Shown here: one piece after another, positions 11,212-20,738 of the stretch | Numbering within the stretch: position 1 is the first letter of the stretch | Layout: each line of letters starts with the position of its first letter | Assembly (NCBI RefSeq): GCF_000313135.1 | Contig: NW_004457554.1 | Span: 84,054-148,053 of the forward strand | Reading direction: 5' to 3' | From: Acanthamoeba castellanii str. Neff | Taxonomy: Eukaryota; Discosea; Longamoebia; Acanthamoebidae | DNA: 64,000 nucleotides | Notes under the pieces: generated by a model | Database searches by the model: none | What the model was told of the DNA's origin: nothing | The model's input: the letters and a program-made list of their open reading frames with translations, nothing else | Translations under genes and position numbers: made by a program

Positions 11212-13079
11212 ATGCAGAGCGGTCTGGCCGCCTCGAGGCTGCCATCTCCACCACCATCACCGGTCAAGCCCGTGCCTCCCCGGCCACACCGCGCGACAAC
11301 TGCCCCGCACCTGCGCGCACCACCGCCGGCACCAGCACTGCGGTGCCAGCCGCAGCCACCGCACCGCCCGCTGCGGGCCTATGACTCCGAGCTGCTCGTC
11401 ACAACCACCAAAGAGCGAAGACGACAACAACTCGAGTGGAGCGAGGAAAAGAACGAAAGCGAAGGAGACAAAAACGAAGACGAAGCCGAGGAGGAGGCGC
11501 GACTGCAGGACCAGTTCTGGGGCGTCATCCCCGTACCTCTACCTCTAGTGCCCGCCACAGCACCCGTTGCCTACGTGCCGCGGCTCATCGTCGTGGAAAC
11601 CGAGCCAGCCGGCCCAGCACACAACTTTCAAACTTTGGCGTCCCCAATACCAACCGCAACCTCAGAGACAAAGATGTCGTCAGCTCCGCCATCGATTCGA
11701 GTCGAGCAAGATGATGATGAAGAGGGCAACAACGCCGGCGAGGAGGTGGCGCCGGCCGTTCCCGTGCCCCCGCGCCCCGTGCTGCCCAAACGCCACTCGG
11801 CCGAGCCATCTCGCGCCAAGATTGGCGCTTGCACCTCGGTGCAGCCGGGGGCGGAGCCGGTCGTGGCCGTGCCCCCGCGACCCCTTCTCCCCAAGAAGCG
11901 GTCCACCACCCTCAACTCTTCGCCTCAGCTCCCCCGACCCACACCAGACCAAGAGGTACGCCATCTTCTCTTCTTTATTTATTTATTTATTTATTATTTT
12001 GTAGCAGTTCTCAGGTTTTTCGTTGTTTTTTATTTATTTATTTCAAGTGTGTAATGGTGTTATGTATTATTCATATTTGGTATTGAAATATTATAATAAT
12101 AAATTACACGATTCGTAAAAAATAGGAGTTGGTGCCTGTGCCGGCGCGGCCGCGGTTGCCAACGCGAGGGATGGCGCGAAGCGATGGCGAGTTGATGCGG
12201 CCGATCTCGCCTCGGCCCGACGAGGCCGACCAACCCAAGGAGGAAGCCGGGCGCGGTGATGAAGACGACGAGGCAGAGCGGCGACAAAGCGATGAGGAGC
12301 GGCCGGCGCGACAGCGCGAGGAGGAGCTGAAGAGGCGGCAGCTGGAGCAGGAGCGGCTCGCGCCCTTCGCCCCAAAGCTTCTCTACTCCGACTCCTTCTA
12401 CGCCGACCGCGAGAAGCAAAAAGAGGACAGTCTCGAAGAGGTATCGTGTGTCGTGTCGCGTGTCGCGTGTCGCGTGTCGCGTGTCGTGTGTCGTGTGTCG
12501 TGTGTGTCGTGTGTGTGTGCGATGGTGTGTGCGGTGTGCTGACATTTTTTAACGATTTTTTTAGCTCCGAGTGTGGCGTGAGGAGGAGAGGCGACAGGCG
12601 ATCGAGCGGGAGAGGGAGAAGGCGGCCAAGGTGGTCAGCATCGACGAGCTCAACGTGCGGCCCGAGGGCGGCCAGCGGCAGATCAGGCGTTCGGTGAAGG
12701 ACGACCACCACCACCGGGCCAAGGTGGTGAGCGAGGGCCGCGAGACGCTGCGACGCGAGGGCGTGCTACTGGTGCGCGCCATCGACGAGTTCAAGGGCAA
12801 GATGCTCCTCACACCCGACGCAGTCAGCAGCAAGAAGCGGAAGCAGCTGAAGTTCAAGCTCAACGACATCATCCGTGTCACAGCAGGTACGTTTCGTGTG
12901 CCGTGTGTGTCGTGTGTCGTGTGCGTGTGCCGTGTGCGTGTGCCGTGTCGTGTCTGATTCGCTAGTTGGTGTGGTGCTGTGCAGTGAATGTGGAAGAGGG
13001 CCTCTATTTTGGCACGCTGGAGAAGGGCGGCAAGGCCGGGTGGTTCCCTTCGTTCTATGTTGTCAATGTTGTCAAATGA
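11212..13079 (+). CDS. Proline-rich adaptor with C-terminal SH3 domain
   Basis: Predicted adaptor protein. Four exons: 11212-11955, 12126-12440, 12565-12886 and 12985-13079, total 1476 nt, 491 residues. The C-terminal 55 residues form an SH3 domain: the LNDIIRV strand, an EEGLYFGTLEKGGKAGWFPS core with the conserved Trp-Phe-Pro, and a FYVVNVV ending. The SH3 is split by an intron at its first third. Four proline motifs precede it: VPPRP near residue 21, VPPRPVLPKR at about 185-194, VPPRPLLPKK at about 220-229 and VPARPRLP at about 253-260. A charged coiled-coil segment (RQREEELKRRQLEQER) and a basic helical region lie between. Start is the first ATG after a 206-base gap from the previous gene. 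Partners are unknown; actin or membrane adaptor work would be typical. Confidence 0.85.
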
Positions 13080-13391
13080 TCAAGTAGTACACACACATGT
13101 GCTTACCCACCACACCAGATGTGTGAAGAAGGTATCACGCCTCTTCTTGTGTGTTACATTGTTTATATAATTGCATTTAAAAAAGAAGGCAAGTGGCACG
13201 CCACACCATGCGTCGTGTTGTGAGTCAAAGTCTCGCCGTGTGCCGACAGTCACCACGTCCTGTTTGCACCCTCTGGAGGCACGTGCTGCCCAACTGTTAA
13301 AAGATGCTGAAGAAACGTGGCAAGAAATAGTACTAAAAAACAGCTGAAAGCTGCTGTGGTGATCCTCATTAGGTGTACCCGTACGCTTCAT
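13080..13391. other. Intergenic region upstream of the isoaspartyl methyltransferase gene
   Basis: A 312-base gap between two rightward genes, which should hold the SH3-gene 3' UTR and the PCMT promoter. Only short frames without family resemblance are present. Nothing else is recognised. Confidence 0.5.
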
Positions 13392-14533
13392 ATGGAGCAC
13401 TCGTGGAAGGCCGAGTGCCGATCAAACGACGAACTCATCTACACCCTCCGTTGTGCGCTCCTCCCTCTACATTATTCAGAGATTTGTTTTCGAAATGTGC
13501 TGATTTATATTTTTTGTGATTGAAATAATAAATAAATCAATAAATCAATAAAGCGTACGGGCTGGTGAAGTCGAAGCGGGTGGAGGCCGCCATGCGGGCG
13601 GTCGACCGGGGCCACTACTCCACCGATCCCGACCAGGCCTACTGCGACCGACCACACGGCATCGGCTGCTGTACGCTTGTGTCGTGTGTCGTGTGCCATG
13701 TGTGCCACTCACTCGCTTTCGTGTCTCCAGCACAAACCATCTCCGCACCGCACATGCACGCGATGTGCCTCGAGCTGCTTCTGGACCACGCCGTCCCTGG
13801 GTACTCCAAGCCTCTCTCCCGGTTCTCTTCTTCAGCCACAGACTCACAGCCCTTTTGCCCCCAAAATCCCGTGGCAGGGCCAAGGTGCTCGACGTCGGAT
13901 CGGGGAGCGGCTACCTCACGGCGTGCCTCGGCCACTTGGTCGGCGACCAGGGCAAAGTCATCGGCATCGACAGGCACCAACACACACAACACACACACAC
14001 AACACGCAACACACACCACAAAGCTGTCCTGTGCGTGTCGTGTCGTGCTGCGTTTGACGTGCGGCGTGTCGTGCGGCGTGTGGGGTGCGTAGAATTCCTG
14101 AACTGGTGGAGTGGGGAACGAACAACATCCGCAAGGACAGCCCGCAGCTGCTGGAGAAGCGCGTGGTGGAGATCCGCAACGTCGACGGCTGGGAGGGCGT
14201 CAAGGACGAGGCCCCCTTCGACGCCATCCACGTCGGCGCCGCGGCCGCCACCCTCCCGCAGCCCCTCGTCGACCAGTTGCGGGTGCGTGCGACCACCTTT
14301 TTCGGTTACAATGTAACAGACATTCACTTTTATTCGCATTCTGATTGGTTTGGCTGACGTCACATACCACCTTACACCACCTCTTCCCGCAGCCGGGCGG
14401 ACGGCTCATCATCCCGGTGGGCCGGGACGACCAGGAACTGCTGCAGGTGGACAAGCAGGCCGATGGCTCGATCGTCCAGCAGCGCGTGCTCGGCGTCCGC
14501 TACGTGCCCCTCGTGCCCGGTCTCGCCCAATAA
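13392..14533 (+). CDS. PCMT1: Protein-L-isoaspartate O-methyltransferase
   Basis: Cytosolic repair enzyme that transfers a methyl group from S-adenosylmethionine to isoaspartyl residues in aged proteins. Six exons: 13392-13452, 13554-13670, 13731-13800, 13878-13973, 14093-14282 and 14393-14533, total 675 nt, 224 residues, the usual family length. Motifs seen: the TISAPHMHA substrate loop, the SAM-binding VLDVGSGSGYLTACLG, the VIGIDR motif, NNIRKD, the FDAIHVGAAA motif, and PGGRLIIPVG near the end. The start MEHSWKAECRSNDELIYTLR fits the family N-terminus. The intron after 13973 appears to begin GC rather than GT, because no GT donor joins VIGIDR to IPELVEWGTNNIRKD in frame. Identification is very strong. 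Confidence 0.95.
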
Positions 14534-14684
14534 TTAATAATAAATAATCCACCGCAGAGCAGCCGCCGCACGACACGACACACGACGCACGATACGACAC
14601 TTCCTACGTATATAAATTGTTGCGTGCTCCGAACATAAAGCTGTACACATGTAAAGGTTGCCACACTCTCTTCTTTTCACTTCT
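14534..14684. other. Convergent 3' region between PCMT and the J-protein gene
   Basis: Both flanking genes end here, tail to tail. The 151 bases include a short CACGACAC-type tract and AT-rich sequence compatible with two polyadenylation sites. No gene is seen. Confidence 0.5.
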
Positions 14685-15664
14685 CTATTCGCTGTTCTGC
14701 TGGACCGGCGGTGGCGCGGTGGAGTGCTGTTGTTGCTGCTGCTGTTGCTGTCGCATGGCGGCGGCGGCCATGGCCATGCGCGCAAGGACCTGGCTCTCAA
14801 AGTCGGCATGGCCCAGCCCCGCGGCGGCCGAGGGCGTCGAGCCAGCGGCCGCAGAGGCGGGAGTCGAAGTCGAAGGCCGATCGGCGCGGCTTGAGCAGCG
14901 CGAGGTGCGTACGATGATGAAGATGATGAAGCGGGTGGTGTCGAGGCTCGGCTCCGTCGCACGCGGCCGGTGAGCGGTGGTGGGAGTCGGGCGAGCGCGG
15001 CGTCGGCATCGGCGAGCGAGGCAAAGGTGGCCATCGCGCCGCCACCGCGACGGCGCACTGCCACCGCCAGCGGCGCGGGGCAGCCGGCACGCTCCAGCGC
15101 CGACCGCACCCCAGCCTCGTCGTCCCAGCCCTCCTTCTTGCCCCAGCGCAGCTTGACGACCACCTCCTCGTCAGAAGATGATGTGGATGATGATGGTGCC
15201 GCTACTCGATCTTGGGTTTGCTGCCTTCGCAGCTTCTCCTGTTGCATTTTGGCGGCGGTCTCCTCCTTGAGGCGGGCCATGCGGGCGGCGAGGCGCCGCT
15301 GGGCATCCAGCTCGTCGGCCCGCTGGCGCTTGAATGCATTCTCGCGCTCCTCGAGGGTCTGCTTGAGATTTCGTCGCTGCGCGTCCATCGTAGAGAGCTT
15401 GCGCTTGCGATTGAGCCGGGCCTGGATCAGGGCGTCGAAGGCTGCGCGAGCCTCAGGATCGCTCAGCACATCGTAGGCCTGCTGGAGTGCATGGAAGCGC
15501 TGGCCCGCCAGGGGATCATTGGGATTACGATCCGGATGGAATTTGAGCGCCTGCTTCTTGTAGGCCTTTGAGATCTGTGCCGCCGTGGCGCCCAGCTCGA
15601 GCCCCAACGTAGCGTAGTAGTCCTCTCCATCCTTCCCCTCGCCTCCTCCCGCCTTTGATGCCAT
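14685..15664 (-). CDS. DNAJC17: DNAJC17-like J-domain protein with RRM
   Basis: Probable spliceosome-associated co-chaperone. The N-terminus carries a J domain (DYYATLGLELGATAAQISKAYKKQAL), including the HPD tripeptide in KFHPDRNPNDP that stimulates Hsp70. A charged helical linker (residues about 95-175) and an RRM-like segment starting VVVKLRWGKKEGWDDE follow. The C-terminal ADFESQVLARMAMAAAAMRQQ resembles the conserved C-terminal segment of DNAJC17, then a polyglutamine tail and the stop at 14685. The frame that carries the J domain and RRM does not reach this tail directly. A shift is needed around 14870-14960. A 23-base segment, 14890-14912, bounded by GTACGC and AG on the coding strand would correct it, but a single-base error is equally possible. 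Start ATG at 15664 is unambiguous. Confidence 0.85.
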
Positions 15665-16629
15665 TGCGATTTGATTCGATTTTTTTGGGCTTTTTCTGTT
15701 TTACTTTTTATTTTTCTTGGCCTTTTCAGTCTTCGTAAGGTGGCGGTCCAGCGTGGCTTCCGCTTTGGCAGAGATTGCGAGCCACCGCCCTAGCGATGGT
15801 TGAGCCGTGGGCGATGCGCGAGGGTTGTTTGGGGCTCAGAACGCAATGAACGCAATGTGGCCGGCGGCTCTGAGGCAACGCCTGCTTTCATCTATCCAAG
15901 CTTTGGGCTCGCCTCGCGCAAGAGAAAGTTCTCTCGATGCCAGATAGACGACGGCTCTGTTCGTTGTCGCCACCTTGTTGGCGTGGCCTTTCGCGCCCGG
16001 AGGCAACCCCGTTTTGTCTCGTGGCGCAACAACTCGGGCTCGCCTCTTCACGCCGTGGGATCGCGTGGATTTCGCGTAGCCGACGCAGATCCTTGCGGTT
16101 TGCAACAGATTAATTGGTTATTATGCCGAAATTTCGAGTGTTACGGAGTGACCATTGGTCGGGCCTTGGCGGCTCCGGTGCAGCGAAGTGCGTGGCGTTC
16201 GTTTTCGTTCTTTTTTATTGCTGTATTTTTTGTTTGCTTTCGATTATTGTGGCTCTGTGGGTCTCTCGCCTCTCTCGCCGCCCAGAAGCAACCAGACACA
16301 CTTTCGGTTCAACACCAACAACACACCCGCACCACCACCGGCACACAACCTGCGCCTTGTCGCGTGGCCTCATCTTCTCTCTTCCGTTCTGTTAAACGGA
16401 CGCGCGCCGCCGGATCGAGCCGACCGCGAATCGATTTCACCTTCAGCCTCTCGCCTCGTCTTCATCGTCTGAGAGCTGAGAGAGAAGACCCCACGGCCGC
16501 CGCCAGCTTCTGGCCCCCCGGGTGCCTCATCTTGTACAAACGAAAATCTGCGACCACCGCCGAAGAAGTAACACCAACATCATCCGTACCGACGTAGAAG
16601 AAGAGAACGAGACGAAGGCCGAGAAGAAG
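15665..16629. promoter_or_regulatory. Divergent intergenic region, J protein / 4CXXC zinc-finger gene
   Basis: Head-to-head region of 965 bases with both promoters. A T-rich strip (15680-15730) lies beside the J-protein start. The half next to the zinc-finger gene is GC-rich with an open frame joined to the start codon, probably 5' UTR. A long forward frame (15800-16597) has poor composition and no homology I recognise. Confidence 0.5.
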
Positions 16630-19600
16630 ATGTCCGCAGCCAGCACGACCAGCCTCCCTTCAACAGCGGTCCCCACGTCGCCGGCGCCGTTCGAGGCCTT
16701 CCTGACGTCCCTTGGGGCCGGCCGTTCTGCGAACAGAGCCGCGGCAGCCACCACCACATCTGCGTCACCGGCATCACCATCGACGACTTCATCATCGACC
16801 AAGATGGCAGCCGTCGCAGTCAACGCCCAGTCCACCCTGTCAGATGGCGTTTCTTCTACACCGCTGCCGACTCCATCTTCTTCCTCCCCGACCCAGCACC
16901 ACATCTCCACTCCCTCTTCCACGAACCCAGCCCCGGCCCTCGCCTCCTCGTCTTCATCATCCTCTACCTTGCCGGCCTCAGCCGCCGCTACTTCCGGTGT
17001 CACCGCCAGCGCCGCCGGCAGTGGTGCCACGGAGAAGGCCGGGGAAGGTCGGACGAGTTCTCCCCTCGTCGAGGGCACGAATCCCGCCGCCGCCAATTCA
17101 ACAACGGCCGCCGCTACACGACATGAAGATGACGTGAAGATGAACGTCGTCGATGAGGTGACGGGCTTGCTGCTACTGAGCACGACTGCTACGAGTAGCG
17201 GGACGGGCGCGGGTCAGACGCCGTCGCCGCCCCCTCAGCAGCAGCAGCAGCAGCCGCCGTTCGACGTGACGAGTAGCAGCGGTCGCGAGGCGCTACTCCT
17301 CCGGTTCCTTCAGCTTCTGCCGAGCACGCTCGACCTCCAGCAGCCGCTCAACCAGCCGTCGCCCACCATGAACGGCACCAGCAGTGCGAGCGAGGCGGAG
17401 ACGACCAGCAGGGCCTGCCAGCAGCTCGTGTCGGAGGTGGTGACGGCCCTGCGGCTGTGGGTCATGCAGCAGCCCCTCACCCTGGGCCGACCGCTGGGCG
17501 ACGACAACCCGTCGCTCTTCGCCCTCCTGCGTCCGCAGCTGCGTCAGCTCCACTGGTGGCGAGCGCCGCAGGGTCACGCCGTCGCATCTACGTCTTCTTC
17601 GTCGGTGGCGCCCCCGCACTACCCCACCTCGGCTGCCTCGCCTCCGCCAGAGCCGCCCGTCGGGGTACGCTGCCAGCTCTCTTCTGCCTCTACACGCTTT
17701 CTTGTTGTGGTGGGTACTCGCGACACCAAAATTTCAGAAATGTTGGGGCAAAAGGAGGCCACATTCTCGAAATTTTTTATATTGCCCGACACCGGACTGG
17801 TGTGTGGTGCCCACACAAGCCCCTCATGGCGTGGTGCCACTTGCGTGCGCTTCGTCGACCGCTTCTCTCAGCCAAATTAGCGCTTTTCTGGCGCAAGGCG
17901 ACGACACCGTCATGCCACACTCGTTTCAATGTTGTTGCCACTCGTGTTGGTGACACAATAAGCCCCAAATTAGTCCAAGTCCTCGGGACTAAAATGGACA
18001 AGACGACCCACGGCGTACGCCGTCAAAGTCGGCCTCGACGGTCTTTTTGGTTCGTTTGTTTACCGACCGCCAGCTGCTGGCTCCGGTCACCACCTTCACC
18101 TCCGGAACGCACGCTGGATCACCGGGCAAGCCCAATTGTACTCTTGCATTTCCCTCTCTTCGCCCAATTCGCCGACATTTGCAGTCAATCTTTTGCATTC
18201 CCGTTTGACGGCAATCAAAATTGAGTTGCTTTCTCCATCTCCTTCTTCATCTTGGTCGTGCCCCGCACACAGCCCGCCAGCAAGCCTCGCGCTTCTTACT
18301 CCTTCATCTCTTATACATCCGATTAAGAGTTGCAAAGATTCATGAACTCAACCTTAGCTTCTCTCTCTCGCAACGCAGGACGACCTGCTCGCCTTGGCGT
18401 GGGGCAACCGAGCCTGGCAGCCCCCGGTGGCGGCCAGCCCCGCTGCCGCGGCTGTCGGGCAGCACAAGACCGAGGAGGGCTCGCCGACCCTCTCCTCGCC
18501 GGGTCTCGCCACCTCGCCCGCCCGCGGACTCACCGTGCCGCTGGTCAAGGTCGAGCAGCACAACAACGTCGGCGTCGCTGCCCACCCGGGTGGTGCCAAC
18601 AACGGCGCCTTCGCCCGAGCGCAGCACCACCCCGCCGGCCCGACTGGCGCGGTGATCGGCACGATCAAGGTGCCCGGGCCGATGCCGGTGGCGGGTCCGA
18701 CCAACAGCAACGAGGGCTTCGAGTTCAACGAGAACGACAGCGCGGCCCCGCACAGCAGCGCCGTCGCCGTGCTTAGCAAGCGGCGTCGCAGCATGGACGC
18801 CTCATTCGAGGCGGCCGGCGGTCACCTGCTGGGCCGTCCGCCCGTCCGAGACCAGGCCCTGCGCAAGCGTCGGAAGAGCGTCATCGACCGCACGACGACC
18901 GGCAGCGTGCGCTCGGAGGAGACCACCACCGCGCCCGCGCCGCGCGAAATGCGCAAGCGCAAGGCCTCTCTGCCGCCGTCGACCGCGCCCAACCCCAACG
19001 GCGCCGGCCTCGGCGACGACGGCTCGCTCTCGCCCAAGAAGACCAAGTTTGACGATGAGGACTACATCGACACGGGCCGGGAGTCGGGCGGCGGCGACAA
19101 GGACAAGGAGGGCCAGCGCGACGTGGCCGACTCAGCCACGCCGATCCGCGGCATCCGGGGCCGAGGCAGGGGCCGAGGCACGCGGGGCATGAAGGCGCGC
19201 GGTGGCCGGGGTGGACGCAGTGGCGGCAACAGCAGCGCGCACAGCGAGAAGGACCTTGACGGCGTGCCCAAGACCAAGTACGGCAGCCATCTCCTTTTGC
19301 GCGCGCGCGCGTGTCGTGTATGTCGCGTTACGTGTGGTGGGGCTAACCAGGTTCTTGCTTTGTTGGTGTGCGATTCGACAGGGCAAGAAAGCCGGAGAGT
19401 TGTCACAGGTGCAAGAACAAGAAGGAGTTTTGGGTGGGCTGCCCGCTTGTTGCCTCGCACAAGTACTGTCGCGGCTGCGTCGTCCGACACTTCAGCATCG
19501 ACTACGATGACTTCAGGTCCGGCCCTTTTCTTTATTATTTATTTCTACCCTTTTGTATTTATTTAGACACCTTTTTCTTATTGAGAATAATTATTAATAG

Positions 19601-20348
19601 TTAAAATTTCTTTTTTTTTTACAGGGCGAACCCGGAGAACTATTGGACCGACGGCTGCCCGATCTGCCACCTGACGTGTCCGTGCATCGGCTGCGTGCGG
19701 AAGAAGAAGAACGGACAGAGCGGCGGAGCGGAGGACGACAAGGTCGACATTGAGAAGGACGAGGACGACGAGGTCGGCGATCCCGACGAGGACGAGGACG
19801 ACGATGGCGCCGACGGCTACGATGAAGAGGGCGATGGCGACGAGGAAGACGACGTGCACGTCGACGTAGACAACGACGACGACGACGACGAGGACGAGAT
19901 GAGCGAGGAGCGGAGCGCCGAGAGCCTGATCGAGGTGAGGTGGTCGGCCCTCAAGCGACAGCTCGACGTCAAGGACGCGGCCGCAGCGGCCGACAGCACC
20001 GGCACCGGCCAGCACCTGCCGGTCAAGAAACGCATGAGCCGCATGCGCTCCAACTCGTTCGCCAACGGCGGCGGCCCCTCGTCGCGCAGCGGGTCGTCGT
20101 CGTCATCGTCGTCGTTCCTCGACGAGCCCTACACGCCGCAGCAGACCCACCAGCAGCCGCCGCGAAAGCGCGCTCCGCGGCTCCGCTCCTATTCGACGTC
20201 GCACTGCGAGCCCAAGCCCTCGGCCGTCGCGGCCATGAACCCGGAGGACTACCTCGGTCGCACGGGAGCCGGTAACGTCCTGGCCGCGCGATACAGCTCG
20301 CCCATGCGCCGCGGCTCGCGCGGCTTCAACTCCCGGGCCAACCACTAG
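16630..20348 (+). CDS. 4CXXC_R1 (CDCA7-type) zinc-finger protein with long disordered regions
   Basis: Likely nuclear, DNA- or chromatin-binding. Four exons: 16630-17664, 18379-19277, 19382-19516 and 19625-20348, total 2793 nt, 930 residues. Residues 1-640 or so are Ser/Thr/Ala/Pro-rich and later Lys/Arg-rich, with several basic clusters (KRRRS, RKRRKS) and a Gly/Arg run (RGIRGRGRGRGTRGMKARGG). The cysteine domain spans exons 3-4: CHRCKNKKEFWVGC, then YCRGCVVRHFSIDYDDF, then WTDGCPICHLTCPCIGC. This is the spacing of the zf-4CXXC_R1 family of CDCA7 and the R1 repressor. CDCA7 proteins activate the HELLS remodeller in animals and plants; whether this one does is inference. A very acidic segment and a basic Ser-rich tail follow. 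Intron 1 is unusually long (714 bases). Confidence 0.85.
17665..18378 (+). other. Long first intron of the 4CXXC gene
   Basis: At 714 bases this is several times longer than a typical intron in the window. It is not filled with the GTGTC-type repeat. It is bounded by GTACGC and GCAG and carries no open frame I recognise. It may hold regulatory sequence or an old insertion. Confidence 0.6.
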
Positions 20349-20738
20349 AGCGTAGAGCCCTGGCCTCGCCTCGGGGGCAATCGATCCATCCACAACAACG
20401 ACGACGACCACAACACGCACGCGCGCGTACACCGACTCAGCGCGCCACAAAAAAAAAGAGAGCGAGAGGAGATGGGCTGGCTGGACGGACGATGGTGGGA
20501 GGAGGAGGAGAGAGAGAGACTGTAAGATATCTACAACGCATCGAGCGAGGGACTGGCCCGGGAGCGAGAGGAGGGAAAGGCGCGCACCGATCCCACTTCG
20601 ATCTTCTTCACCTGCTGGTCCTGCTTCGTGTTTGTGGGGCGCGTGGTCGACATTTTTTGCTGACGTGTACAAACTATTTAAAAAATACAACTATTGTCGA
20701 CAAAAAGTCGTTTCGCGTCGTGCCAGCTGGCCCGTAAG
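20349..20738. other. Intergenic region upstream of the PhyH-like gene
   Basis: A 390-base gap between two rightward genes. It contains purine-rich GAGA-type sequence (20455-20525) and a TGACGT-containing AT-rich strip near 20660-20695. No gene is seen. Confidence 0.5.

Noticed and set aside
11180..11215. GGTTCGAAC followed by a T run, resembling a tRNA B box and Pol III stop
   Set aside because: No cloverleaf or A box could be drawn around it; it sits in the 5' flank of the SH3 gene.
15800..16597. Open forward frame of 265 codons between the J-protein and zinc-finger genes
   Set aside because: Composition is Arg/Cys/Trp-rich and uneven, with no recognised domain and no splice context; more likely promoter and 5' UTR.
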